NCBI RefSeq assembly: GCF_900113705.1 | Contig: NZ_FOQI01000004.1 | Coordinates: 62,001-126,000 of the forward strand | Direction: 5' to 3' | Source: Collimonas sp. OK307 | GTDB lineage: Bacteria > Pseudomonadota > Gammaproteobacteria > Burkholderiales > Burkholderiaceae_D | DNA length: 64,000 nucleotides | Shown here: in pieces, positions 36,104-45,142 of the stretch | How positions within the stretch are numbered: position 1 is the first letter of the stretch | How the letters are laid out: every line of letters begins with the position of its first letter | Made by a program: the position numbers and the translations under genes | The notes under the pieces: generated by a model | Seen by the model: only the letters and a program-made list of their open reading frames with translations | Told to the model about the DNA's origin: nothing | Databases searched by the model: none

Positions 36104-37180
36104 TCATGCAATTGATAAAGGAAAGGTCACCACGTGACTCACATCCAGTTTGATGCCGATCCACTCGTCGATCGCATGATCGTGATGGGATGGCACTAAT
36201 GCCAGAAACTCCTGGCCGCTCGCCAGTTGCAGCGTGTATAAGAATTCCGCGCCGCGGAAAGACTTGCGCTTGATCCGCGCCTTGAACGGGGAAGCATCGT
36301 CATGCACGATATCATCGGCGCGCAGCAATACGTCAAACGGATCGCGTCCGTGAACCTGGAGCGCCTGCAACACCGTTGCGCTGATATCCTGCAGATCGCC
36401 CAATACTGTCGATACCGCGAGCCGGCCGCCGCTGTCGATCAGACGGCCCGGCACCAACACTCCGAGGCCGATGAAATCGGCGACAAAACGTGTCGCCGGA
36501 CGGTGATACAAATCGTAAGGCGTCGCCCATTGCTGCAGATGACCGTGCTGCATCACGCCAACCACATCGCCGATGGCGAAGGCTTCCAGTTGATCGTGGG
36601 TCACCATCAGCGCCGTAATGCCGGCGTGCTTCAGAATCTGCCGCACGTCTTGCGCCAGACGCTCGCGCAACTCGACGTCCAGGCTGGAAAAAGGCTCATC
36701 CAGCAGCAGCAAACGCGGCTCCGGCGCCAAGGCCCGCGCCAAGGCCACCCGTTGTTGCTGACCGCCCGACAATTGATGCGGATATTTTTCCTGCGCACCT
36801 TCCAGCCCGACCAGGGCCAGCATTTCTTCGACCCGCCGCACGCGTTGCGAACGCGACATCGTGTGCAAACCGAAGCCGACGTTGGCAGCAATATTCAGAT
36901 GCGGGAACAAGGCGAAATCCTGGAACACCATGCCGATGCGGCGCTGTTCGGCGTCGATCCTGGTTTGCGGGCCGTCCAGCACGACCTGATCCAGGGCGAT
37001 CTTGCCGCTCTGCGGCTGCTCCAGGCCCGCAATCGAACGCAGCAAAGTGGTCTTGCCGCTGCCCGAGGGGCCGATCAGCACGCCAAGCTGGCCCGCCGCA
37101 AGCTGCAGCGACACGGCCTCCACCGCCGGCGCCGGTGCACCTGGATAACTGACGCTGATTTGATCGAGAGTGAGGAACAT
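36104..37180 (-). CDS. fbpC: Ferric iron ABC transporter ATP-binding protein
   Basis: Cytosolic ATPase of the Fe(III) importer. Walker A GPSGSGKTTLLRS, Q-loop FQDFALFPHLN, signature [15 protein letters not shown], Walker B LLLLDEPFSSLD, switch MVTHDQLEAF. A C-terminal TOBE-like domain (about 240-358) follows. 358 residues from MFLTLDQISVSYPG at 37180. Divergent from fbpB across 153 bases, which contain an inverted repeat CTACGA / TCGTAG (37259-37286) that may be a control site. Confidence 0.92.
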   Translation of the reverse strand: MFLTLDQISVSYPGAPAPAVEAVSLQLAAGQLGVLIGPSGSGKTTLLRSIAGLEQPQSGKIALDQVVLDGPQTRIDAEQRRIGMVFQDFALFPHLNIAANVGFGLHTMSRSQRVRRVEEMLALVGLEGAQEKYPHQLSGGQQQRVALARALAPEPRLLLLDEPFSSLDVELRERLAQDVRQILKHAGITALMVTHDQLEAFAIGDVVGVMQHGHLQQWATPYDLYHRPATRFVADFIGLGVLVPGRLIDSGGRLAVSTVLGDLQDISATVLQALQVHGRDPFDVLLRADDIVHDDASPFKARIKRKSFRGAEFLYTLQLASGQEFLALVPSHHDHAIDEWIGIKLDVSHVVTFPLSIA

Positions 37181-37333
37181 GGGGAAAGAGTACATGAAGC
37201 TGGTTACAATTCGGCTGGTTCGGGATGAACGCTTGCCTGCCGTTCAAGTCGAAGTTCTCTACGAGTTTTCGTACGCAGTGTCGTAGTTTACAGCACTCTC
37301 ATTCAAATCCAGCATTTCCCTTCTTTCGTACAC

Positions 37334-38965
37334 ATGCCACTGATCGCCATAATCGCACTGTTGATCGCTCTCCCCATTCTCGGCATCGTCGCCGCCTGGC
37401 TACAGCTGGATGCCGCGGCGCTTGATCTGCTATCGCAACAGATGCGGACGGTGTTGCCGGCTTACCTGGGCACGTCCGCCTGGCTGGCGCTGGCGGTGAC
37501 CACCGGCGTCGTGATTGTCGGCGCCGCTACGGCAGTTACGGTCAGCCTGTTCGAATTCCGCGGCCGCCGCTTTTTCCAGTGGGCGCTGTTGCTGCCCATG
37601 GCGATGCCGGCCTACGTGTCGGCCTATGCCTATACCGATTTCCTGCAATACAGCGGCTTGCTGCAAAGCAGTTTGCGCGAACTCATCCCAGGCTTGCGCC
37701 TGCCGGAAATACGCAGCCTGCCCGGCGCCATCTTCCTGTTTATTTTTACGCTTTATCCGTACACCTACCTGCTGGCGCGCAATGCCTTGAACGAACGCGG
37801 CGTGCATCTGATGGAAGCCGCACGCTTGCTGGGCACGCCTTTAGCTGCGCGCATCCGCCGTGTGGCGTTACCGCTGGCGCGGCCGGCGCTGATGGCCGGT
37901 GCAGCACTGGCGTTGATGGAAACGCTGGCCGATTACGGCGTTGGCGCTTACTTCGGCCTGAGTACTTTCACCACCGGCATCTATAAGGCCTGGCTAGTCA
38001 TGGACAGTCACATGGCGGCAGCACAACTGGCATCGGTATTGCTGGCAATCGTCGCATTGTTGCTGTGGGTCGAACGCAAGGGCCAGCAGCGTCTGCGCTT
38101 TTCCAGCGTGCGCGGACAACGCAGCGATGCGCAGGAAACCCGGCTCACACCCCTGCGCGACGGCCAGCGCCTGCTGGCATGGCTGATCTGCGGCTTGCCG
38201 ATCATACTCGGCTTCATCTTGCCGGTACTGATCCTGCTGCGTCTGATGTGGAACGAATTCCTGCATCAGAGCGACGATCCGTACCTGAACCAAGGCGTCG
38301 ATCTGCTGCGCTATGCGGACTGGGCCTGGAACAGCTTCCGCTTCGGCGCCATCGCCGCAATACTGGCAGTAGCGGTGGCGCTGGCGCTCAGCTATGTGCA
38401 ACGGACGCGCAATTTACCGCCGTTCAAACTTTGGCTACTGCGCCTGGTGACGCGGATGGCGGCGATGGGCTATGCGGTGCCCGGTTCCGTCATCGCGGTG
38501 GGCATCCTGCTGCCGTTGGCATGGCTGCAAGCGGTTGCGCCGCAAAACCAGGTCGGGATCCTGGTGACGGCCACCTCGCTCGGTATCTTGTACGCCTATC
38601 TGGTGCGTTTTAGCGCAGTCGCAGTGCAGTCGATCGAAGCTGGCTACGCCCGCATCCCGGCCACCCTGGACGAAGCAGCGCGCACCCTCGGCAGCAGCGG
38701 CTGGCGTATCGCCCGCATCTTGCACGCACCGCTGTTGTGGCGTTCGATGGCGACCGCGTTCCTGATGGTGTTCGTAGATGTCGTCAAAGAATTGCCTGCC
38801 ACCCTGCTACTGCGGCCGTTCAACACCGATACCCTGGCGGTGATCGCCCACAACCTGGCGCGCGACGAGCGACTTGGCGAGGCTGCACTGCCGGCGCTGA
38901 CCATTGTCGCGGTGGGGTTGATCCCCGTGTTGTTGGTTACTAAAGCATTAACCAGGCGCGCATAG
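37334..38965 (+). CDS. fbpB: Ferric iron ABC transporter permease (two-domain)
   Basis: Inner-membrane permease with two fused MetI-like halves, about 12 helices in 543 residues, the FbpB/AfuB/SfuB type. Both EAA loops are visible: HLMEAARLLGTPLAARIRRVALPLARPA (about 155-185) and TLDEAARTLGSSGWRIARILHAPLLW (about 445-470). Works with FbpA and FbpC. Its separate promoter lies in the divergent region shared with fbpC. Confidence 0.93.
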   Translation: MPLIAIIALLIALPILGIVAAWLQLDAAALDLLSQQMRTVLPAYLGTSAWLALAVTTGVVIVGAATAVTVSLFEFRGRRFFQWALLLPMAMPAYVSAYAYTDFLQYSGLLQSSLRELIPGLRLPEIRSLPGAIFLFIFTLYPYTYLLARNALNERGVHLMEAARLLGTPLAARIRRVALPLARPALMAGAALALMETLADYGVGAYFGLSTFTTGIYKAWLVMDSHMAAAQLASVLLAIVALLLWVERKGQQRLRFSSVRGQRSDAQETRLTPLRDGQRLLAWLICGLPIILGFILPVLILLRLMWNEFLHQSDDPYLNQGVDLLRYADWAWNSFRFGAIAAILAVAVALALSYVQRTRNLPPFKLWLLRLVTRMAAMGYAVPGSVIAVGILLPLAWLQAVAPQNQVGILVTATSLGILYAYLVRFSAVAVQSIEAGYARIPATLDEAARTLGSSGWRIARILHAPLLWRSMATAFLMVFVDVVKELPATLLLRPFNTDTLAVIAHNLARDERLGEAALPALTIVAVGLIPVLLVTKALTRRA

Positions 38966-39079
38966 GAAACGTCTCAAAAACGTCTACGGAATTCCTCATA
39001 TTTGTCAAAAAGATCATAAGCGATGTATTATTTAAAACTTAATATTGTCTTTTTATCAATTACGTCTTTAAGGAAAATA

Positions 39080-39757
39080 ATGCATCGCCGAATCCTACTT
39101 GCCTTGACCGTAACAGGTCTCCTCGCCTCTACCGCCCACGCGAACAATCTCGACAACGTCTACGTATCCGTCAAGGCTCTCAGTGCGCAGCAGTCTCTTA
39201 CGGACATGCAACCGTACAGCGTCCGCGCACAGCAAATGCTCTCCGGCCCAGGCACCGCTCGCAGCGGTGGCGCCTCTATCGCACTGGGTTACGCGTTGCC
39301 AGCCGACTGGCGTGTCGAAGCGGAATATACAGCACCGCAAAAATCGCAATTCAACAGCTTCTGGTCGCCCTTCAGCGCCAACGTCCAGCACATGGAAACC
39401 AAGTCGCAACGTTTGATGGTCAACGGCTACAAGGATTTACCGCTGAATAACCAAGTGTCCTTGTACGGCACGGTTGGCGCTGGTCTGGCAATGATCAAGG
39501 CCGACGGTTTCCAAGGTAATCCGGGACGCCCGTTCGACCAGAAATCACAAACCAATTTTGCCTACGGCCTTGGTGTCGGTGCTGATTATCATGTAAGCAA
39601 GAAGGTCACCCTCGGCGTCGGTTATCGCTATACCGACATGGGCAAGATCAAGACCGGCCTCAACGACTTCGCGAATGTTGCATCCGCCCGCGATGAACAA
39701 CTGAATGGCAAATTGAGCCAGCGCGATCTGTTCCTGGAGCTGCGCGCCCGTTTCTGA
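39080..39757 (+). CDS. Small outer-membrane beta-barrel protein
   Basis: A 225-residue Opa/OmpA-like eight-strand barrel candidate with a signal peptide (MHRRILLALTVTGLLASTAHA). Alternating hydrophobic strands (SIALGYALPADWRVEAEYT, YGTVGAGLAMIKAD, FAYGLGVGADYHVSKKVTLGVGYRYTDMG) and the ending LFLELRARF with a terminal Phe support an outer-membrane location. The start at 39080 with AAGGAAA upstream replaces an earlier in-frame ATG at 39023. Function unknown; could be an adhesin or porin-like surface protein. Confidence 0.8.
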   Translation: MHRRILLALTVTGLLASTAHANNLDNVYVSVKALSAQQSLTDMQPYSVRAQQMLSGPGTARSGGASIALGYALPADWRVEAEYTAPQKSQFNSFWSPFSANVQHMETKSQRLMVNGYKDLPLNNQVSLYGTVGAGLAMIKADGFQGNPGRPFDQKSQTNFAYGLGVGADYHVSKKVTLGVGYRYTDMGKIKTGLNDFANVASARDEQLNGKLSQRDLFLELRARF

Positions 39758-39802
39758 TTTCCTTATCGCTTGACTCATCGGCTAAATTATCGGCTGGCCA
39801 AT

Positions 39803-39847
39803 CCAATCAGATTTCCAATTTCGCAGGAATGCGAAATTGCTGATTGG
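39803..39847. repeat. Long two-part hairpin downstream of the barrel gene
   Basis: CCAATCAG (39803-39810) pairs with CTGATTGG (39840-39847), and inside it CAATTTCGCA (39816-39825) pairs with TGCGAAATTG (39830-39839) around GGAA; only a 5-base bulge interrupts 18 pairs. No T-run follows. It could stabilise the barrel mRNA or act as an element in the radical SAM leader. Confidence 0.8.
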
Positions 39848-39857
39848 GCGGTCGGCG

Positions 39858-39906
39858 AAGATTGGGGCGTAAAATGGCGCATTCTGCAGTTTCTGCCGCC
39901 AATCTT
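39858..39906. repeat. Second inverted repeat before the radical SAM gene
   Basis: AAGATTGG (39858-39865) and CCAATCTT (39899-39906) flank 33 bases, ending 14 bases upstream of the radical SAM ATG. Shares the GATTGG/CCAATC core with the preceding hairpin. Confidence 0.5.
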
Positions 39907-39920
39907 TCCGCTAGCCAATT

Positions 39921-41435
39921 ATGACAATCTTGCTGTCCACGCTTAACGCGCGTTACTCCCACGCTTCTCTCGGGCTGCGCTATTTGCAAGCGAACATGGG
40001 CGATCTGCGTGACGCCACGCAGCTGCATGAATTTGTCATCGGCGCCAAAACCACCGATATCGTCGAGAAACTGCTTGCGCACAAGGCTGATACCAGCACG
40101 ACCATCGTCGGCTTCGGCGTGTATATCTGGAATATCGAGGAAACCACCAAGGTGGTGGCGATGCTGAAACGGGTGGCGCCGGACATGGTGATCGTCCTGG
40201 GCGGACCGGAAGTGTCCTACGAATCTGCAGAACAACAGATCGTCCAGCTCGCCGATTATCTGGTGACCGGCTGGGGTGACGTTACCTTGCCGCAGCTATG
40301 CCGGCAGATCCTGCATGGCCCGAAACCTCTGATGAAAGTCCACGTCGGCGTACAGCCGCCGATGGCCGATATCGTCTTGCCGTATAGCTTGTACAGCGAC
40401 CACGACATCGCTCATCGCACCTTGTATGTGGAAGCCTCGCGCGGCTGTCCGTTCAAGTGCGAATTTTGTTTGTCGGCGCTGGACAAGACTGCATGGCCTT
40501 TTGCGCTCGACAATTTCCTGGCTGAGATGGAATCGCTGTATGCGCGCGGTGCGCGATTGTTCAAATTCGTCGACCGCACGTTTAACCTGAACGTCAAGAC
40601 CAGCCTCAAGATCCTGCAATTCTTTCTCGACAAATTAGCGGCCAATCCGGACGATCCGGTGTTTGCCCACTTCGAGCTGGTGCCGGATCATCTGCCGGAT
40701 GCATTGAAAGAGTCGATCGCGCAATTCCCACCCGGCGCACTGCAATTCGAAATCGGTATCCAGAGTTTCAATCCGGAAGTGCAGGCGCTGGTCAGCCGCA
40801 AGCAAAACAATGAAAAAGCTGCAGAGAACATTCGCTGGCTGATACAGCAATCGCAGGCGCATCTGCATGTCGACCTGATCGCCGGCCTGCCGGGTGAAGA
40901 TGTCGCCAGCTTCGCCCGTGGCTTCGATCGCCTGGTAGAGCTGCAGCCGCATGAAATCCAGTTCGGGATCCTCAAGCGCTTGCGCGGTACTCCCATTATT
41001 CGCCATACCGAACCCTACGGCCTGATCTTCGATCCGCATCCGCCCTATACCATCCTGGCGACCAACAAGATCGACTTCCCGACCATGCAACGCCTGCAAC
41101 GTTTCTCACGTTACTGGGATCTGGTCGCCAATTCAGGCCGCTTCGCCCATACGCTGCCGATCTTGCTGGGCGAGACACCGTTCGATAATTTCATGGCGTT
41201 TTCCGACTGGCTATACGGCAAGACCGACGCCACCCACAGGATCGCGCTGGATCGGCTGGCGGGCCTGGTCGGCCAGTGGTTACGCTTGCAGGGAATGAGC
41301 GAGAGTGCGGTCAACGCTGTGCTCAGTACGGACTACGCGGGCAAAGCGGCCAAACAAACGGATTTGCCGCAACTCGCTGTCAAACCTGAGGGCCTGGTTG
41401 CACCGAAGCGCCAGGCACGGCATCTAGCCCATTGA
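39921..41435 (+). CDS. B12-binding-domain radical SAM protein (DUF4080-type)
   Basis: A 504-residue radical SAM enzyme. An N-terminal cobalamin-binding-like Rossmann domain (about 1-140: ILLSTLNARYSHASLGLRYLQANMG, VIVLGGPEVSYE) precedes the radical SAM core with the [4Fe-4S] motif CPFKCEFC (about 175-182). A HemN-like segment (LQFEIGIQSFNPEVQALVSRKQN, HVDLIAGLPGED) and a C-terminal DUF4080 region follow. Reaction unknown. Its 3' end overlaps the convergent DUF3717 gene by 12 bases. Confidence 0.88.
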   Translation: MTILLSTLNARYSHASLGLRYLQANMGDLRDATQLHEFVIGAKTTDIVEKLLAHKADTSTTIVGFGVYIWNIEETTKVVAMLKRVAPDMVIVLGGPEVSYESAEQQIVQLADYLVTGWGDVTLPQLCRQILHGPKPLMKVHVGVQPPMADIVLPYSLYSDHDIAHRTLYVEASRGCPFKCEFCLSALDKTAWPFALDNFLAEMESLYARGARLFKFVDRTFNLNVKTSLKILQFFLDKLAANPDDPVFAHFELVPDHLPDALKESIAQFPPGALQFEIGIQSFNPEVQALVSRKQNNEKAAENIRWLIQQSQAHLHVDLIAGLPGEDVASFARGFDRLVELQPHEIQFGILKRLRGTPIIRHTEPYGLIFDPHPPYTILATNKIDFPTMQRLQRFSRYWDLVANSGRFAHTLPILLGETPFDNFMAFSDWLYGKTDATHRIALDRLAGLVGQWLRLQGMSESAVNAVLSTDYAGKAAKQTDLPQLAVKPEGLVAPKRQARHLAH

Positions 41436-41669
41436 TTGGTTGCTGGTGCTGACATCCAGCATGGTTTGACGCCATGCGCCGATCAATTGCTGCGCAACGC
41501 TGCCCATGGAGGCCAGCGCGACGCTGCTGCTGTGATTGATGATCATCAAGGCATACACGTCGGCGAGCGCATTGACCTCGGGTGACAATGCGCACTCTTC
41601 CCCTACCGCAGGCCGTTGCAGGCGCCAGTAATTAATGGCTTGTTCCAGTTCGGGCATTGAGATATTCAT
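41424..41669 (-). CDS. DUF3717 family protein
   Basis: An 81-residue protein with the pattern ISMPELEQAINYWRLQRPAVGEECALSPEVNALADVYALMIINHSSSVAL, which matches DUF3717, a small family typical of Burkholderiales with no known role. Predicted cytosolic and helical. Convergent and tail-overlapping with the radical SAM gene. Its stop TAG lies inside the last codons of that gene. Confidence 0.8.
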   Translation of the reverse strand: MNISMPELEQAINYWRLQRPAVGEECALSPEVNALADVYALMIINHSSSVALASMGSVAQQLIGAWRQTMLDVSTSNQSMG

Positions 41670-41722
41670 GGCTTTATTGTACCTGCCGGGAGGTTCTTGT
41701 CAGGTATTTGAGCAAATTGTTA

Positions 41723-42115
41723 TCAAAATACTACGCCAGCGACCAGGATGATGTTTGCATAAGGCGTGAACTCGCCGGTGCGGATAACGGCTTTGGCGCT
41801 CTGCGTCATACGCTTGAAATCGGCATGCGACAAGGTTCGCTTATCAGCCAGGCCAAGCGCCTCGATCTGTAACGCCAGTTGCGGACTGTGCAGCGGCAAC
41901 TCATCGGCCAGCACATGATGTTCGATCTGCATTTCAGTCAATACCGTTTGCAAGGTCACCATGAAGCCGGGTACGCCACGCGTCAGCGCCAGATCGATCA
42001 GCGGCACGCCGGACGGCACCGGCAAGCCGGCATCGCCGATCACGATACTTTCGCCGTGGCCCAGCGATGCGATCAGTTGCGACAGCGCGATATTCAATAA
42101 CGGACTTTTCTTCAT
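41723..42115 (-). CDS. rbsD: D-ribose pyranase
   Basis: Cytosolic mutarotase-like enzyme interconverting beta-pyranose and beta-furanose ribose ahead of Rbs[35 protein letters not shown] holds the catalytic His of LGHGE (His 20) and the family hallmark GDAGLP; the ending [19 protein letters not shown] is conserved. 130 residues from the ATG at 42115, one base after the rbsK stop. Last gene of the ribose operon. Confidence 0.95.
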   Translation of the reverse strand: MKKSPLLNIALSQLIASLGHGESIVIGDAGLPVPSGVPLIDLALTRGVPGFMVTLQTVLTEMQIEHHVLADELPLHSPQLALQIEALGLADKRTLSHADFKRMTQSAKAVIRTGEFTPYANIILVAGVVF

Positions 42116-42116
42116 C

Positions 42117-43031
42117 TCAAGCTTCCAGTTCGTGACGATAAGGAATCGAGGTTTGCGCACCGATGCGCGCCACGCTCAAGGCTGCCGCGCGTTGACCGAA
42201 GGCAATGGCATCGGCTTCGCTGCGGCCTTCGGCCAGCGCGGCGACAAAACCGCCGATGAAGGTATCGCCGGCGGCGGTGGTATCGACCGCCCTGGTCGGC
42301 TGCGCGGCAAAATGGATAGAGCCCGACGATAGCGCGGCATAGACGCCCTTCTCACCCAGCGTGACCAGCACATTGGCGCTGCCTGCGGCGCGCAATTTGG
42401 CGACAGCTGCTTCGATTGCAGCATCATTATCCAGACTTGCAGCGCTCAAGCCAGCCAGCATGGCGGCCTCGATTTCATTCGGAATCAGATATTCCACCTG
42501 CGCCAGCAAATCGGCAGGTAAAGCTTGCGCCGGCGCCGGATTCAACACCACGATCTTGCCAAGTCCATGCGCCAGCTTGATCGCATGGCGCACCGTGGCC
42601 AACGGCGTTTCCAACTGCAGCACGACGATGCGCGCCTGCTCGATCAAGCTGCGTGCAGCATCGATATGGGCCGGGCTCAGCGCATCGTTGGCGCCGGCGG
42701 CCAGTACGATACTGTTCTGGCCGCCGGCATCGACCAGAATCGAGGCTACGCCTGAAGCTTCGCCTTCAATTGTGCTGACATGGCTATCGTCGATGCCGTC
42801 GTTGCGCAATGCGGCGCGCAGTTCTGCGCCAAAGGCATCGTCGCCGAGACAGGCGATCATCGCCACCTTCACGCTATCGGCGCTGAGGCGCGCGCAAGCG
42901 ACTGCCTGATTCGCGCCTTTGCCGCCCGAGATGGTCTGGAAGCGGCCGCCGGACAAGGTTTCACCGGGATGCGGCATACGCGGCACGCGTAGCACCAGGT
43001 CCATGTTGATACTGCCGATGATGACGATCAT
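42117..43031 (-). CDS. rbsK: Ribokinase
   Basis: PfkB-family sugar kinase forming ribose 5-phosphate. [44 protein letters not shown] is the N-terminal PfkB signature with GGKGANQA; the C-terminal signature [17 protein letters not shown] contains the catalytic Asp. 304 residues. In the operon between rbsR and rbsD. Confidence 0.96.
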   Translation of the reverse strand: MIVIIGSINMDLVLRVPRMPHPGETLSGGRFQTISGGKGANQAVACARLSADSVKVAMIACLGDDAFGAELRAALRNDGIDDSHVSTIEGEASGVASILVDAGGQNSIVLAAGANDALSPAHIDAARSLIEQARIVVLQLETPLATVRHAIKLAHGLGKIVVLNPAPAQALPADLLAQVEYLIPNEIEAAMLAGLSAASLDNDAAIEAAVAKLRAAGSANVLVTLGEKGVYAALSSGSIHFAAQPTRAVDTTAAGDTFIGGFVAALAEGRSEADAIAFGQRAAALSVARIGAQTSIPYRHELEA

Positions 43032-43084
43032 GTGTGTTCTTAAAAGTAAGGGTTACTCAAATAAGGTTACTAAAGTTCAAGCCG

Positions 43085-44077
43085 TCACGGCTTTACAGTC
43101 GAGTCGCGGATGTGCAATTCGGGCGCAATCGAAATCCGCTGCAAGGGACGGTCTGGTGTCGCAATCCGCTGCAACAGGCATTCGGCGGTAAGTTGTCCGA
43201 GCCTACGGGTATTCTGCGCCACACTGGTCAAAGTCGGATGGACAAACTGCGCCAGGTCGATATCATCGAAACCCACCACCGCCAGCGCCTCAGGCACCGC
43301 GATGCCGCGCTCTGCCGCAGCGCGCAGAGCACCGATCGCCATCAGATCGTTGCAGCAGAAAATCGCATCTGGCGCTTCCGACAAAGCCAGCAGATTGCGC
43401 GCCGCCAGATAACCGCCGGCGCTGGTGAAATCGGCGTAGGCCAGCAAGGTTTCAGGCAATTCGGCACCTGCGGCCAGCAAAGTCTGGCGCAAGCCGCCAA
43501 TCCGCTCACGCGAAATGGCGATGTCTTGCGGGCCGCCGATGCAAGCAATGCGACGCCGCCCCAGGCTCAGCAGATGCGCCGCCGCCAGCGCACCGCCGGC
43601 GGCATTGTCAACCGCCACCAGATCGATCGCCATGTCTTTCGGCGCACGATCCAACAGTACGGTCGGCACCTTCATCTTGTGCAGCAGTTCGCCATCGGTT
43701 TGCGCCAGCGTAGCCACGATCAGGCCATCGCAACGCTTGGTCAGCAGCACGTTCAGATAATCGCGTTGCTTGGCCGGGTCGTCATCCGAGTTGCACAAGA
43801 TGACGCTGTAGCCGGCAGCATAACAACTGTCTTCAATACCGCGCGCCACTTCTGAAAAATACGGATTGGTGTTGTTCGGGATAATCAGGCCGATACTGCC
43901 GGTAGCCTTGCTTTTCAGCGACCGCGCCAGCGCACTCGGCACGTAAGCCAGCGATTCCACCGCCGCCAATACCCGTGCCCGGGCATCGGCGCTGACCGGG
44001 CGGGTCTGGTTCAGGACGTGCGAAACCGTGGTGTATGAGACTCCGGCCGTGCGCGCCACATCCTTGATGGTTGCCAT
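43085..44077 (-). CDS. rbsR: Ribose operon repressor, LacI family
   Basis: LacI-type repressor. It has the helix-turn-helix MATIKDVARTAGVSYTTVSHVLNQTRPVSADARARVLAAVESLAYVPSALARSLK and hinge ALARSLKS, then a periplasmic-binding-protein-like effector domain (GSIGLIIPNNTNPYFSEVARGIED). 330 residues. Encoded inside the operon it should control; the perfect palindrome at 47898-47915 is its likely operator, relieved by ribose. Confidence 0.93.
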   Translation of the reverse strand: MATIKDVARTAGVSYTTVSHVLNQTRPVSADARARVLAAVESLAYVPSALARSLKSKATGSIGLIIPNNTNPYFSEVARGIEDSCYAAGYSVILCNSDDDPAKQRDYLNVLLTKRCDGLIVATLAQTDGELLHKMKVPTVLLDRAPKDMAIDLVAVDNAAGGALAAAHLLSLGRRRIACIGGPQDIAISRERIGGLRQTLLAAGAELPETLLAYADFTSAGGYLAARNLLALSEAPDAIFCCNDLMAIGALRAAAERGIAVPEALAVVGFDDIDLAQFVHPTLTSVAQNTRRLGQLTAECLLQRIATPDRPLQRISIAPELHIRDSTVKP

Positions 44078-44124
44078 ATTATTTACTCAATGCCTGATTG
44101 CGGAGCCGTAGCTTAATGTATAAA

Positions 44125-45090
44125 TCAATGGGCTGAACGCTCACCGCGGCGGCGATAAGTATCCAGTACCACCGCCGCAACAATCACCAGCCCGGTGATG
44201 ATGCGTTTCATCGGCTCGCTGACGCCGACTTGCGCCAGGCCGGCTTCCAACACCGAGATAATCAAGACGCCGATGAAAGTGCTGATCACCGAGCCACGCC
44301 CGCCCATCAGGCTGGTGCCGCCGATCACCACCGCCGCAATCACTTGCAGCTCCATGCCGACGCCGCCGTTCGGATCGGCCGCTTCCAGGCGCGATACCTG
44401 GAACAGCGCGCCAACACCGGCCAGCAAACCCATCAGCGCAAACACCAGTACCTTGCTGGGCCGTGGATTGATACCGGACAGGCGCACCGCTTCTTCATTG
44501 GTGCCGATGCCGATCCAGTGGCGTCCCAGCACGGTCTTGGTCAATACCAGATGGCCGACAATGACGATCACGATAGCGGACAGGAAGGCCGGCGACATGC
44601 CGAACAAGATCGGCGAACTGATGCCATCCACTGCGCTACCGATATATTCTGTGCGTGAATTGGTCACCTGATAAGCCAGGCCGCGCGCCATTTCCAGCAC
44701 GCCCAGCGAGACGATGAACGAAGGAATCCGCCAGCCGACCGAAATCAAACCGGTCACCATGCCGCACAGGCTGGCCACGAACACGCCCAGCACGGCCGCC
44801 GCAAACAAGGGCCAGCCCCAGCGCACCATCGCCATCGACAGCACCGAAGCCGCGAGCGCCATCACCGAACCGACCGAGAGATCGATACCGCCGATGATCA
44901 ACACAAAGGTCATGCCGACTGCCATCACCACCAACGTTGGAATGTCGTTGGACAAAGTTGTAAAAGTGGCTGCGGTCAGGAAATTTTCGCTTAAGAAAGA
45001 GAACAGCACGCACATGGCAAGCAGCGCGCCGATCAGGCCCAGGTAATTCTTCAGGCCGGAGATGCTTCGGGTAAAGGATAGAGTTGTCAT
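44125..45090 (-). CDS. rbsC: Ribose ABC transporter permease
   Basis: Inner-membrane permease of the CUT2 sugar importer: about ten helices in 321 residues, with FVLIIGGIDLSVGSVMALAASVLSMAM, the family marker, and the ending VVIGGTSLMGGRGSVISTFIGVLIISVLEAGLAQVGV. Functions with RbsA and RbsB. Confidence 0.95.
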   Translation of the reverse strand: MTTLSFTRSISGLKNYLGLIGALLAMCVLFSFLSENFLTAATFTTLSNDIPTLVVMAVGMTFVLIIGGIDLSVGSVMALAASVLSMAMVRWGWPLFAAAVLGVFVASLCGMVTGLISVGWRIPSFIVSLGVLEMARGLAYQVTNSRTEYIGSAVDGISSPILFGMSPAFLSAIVIVIVGHLVLTKTVLGRHWIGIGTNEEAVRLSGINPRPSKVLVFALMGLLAGVGALFQVSRLEAADPNGGVGMELQVIAAVVIGGTSLMGGRGSVISTFIGVLIISVLEAGLAQVGVSEPMKRIITGLVIVAAVVLDTYRRRGERSAH

Positions 45091-45142
45091 GATTTTCGAT
45101 TATGTTGATTGCGGCGCTATTGCGGAGCGCTTCAGGTGCACT

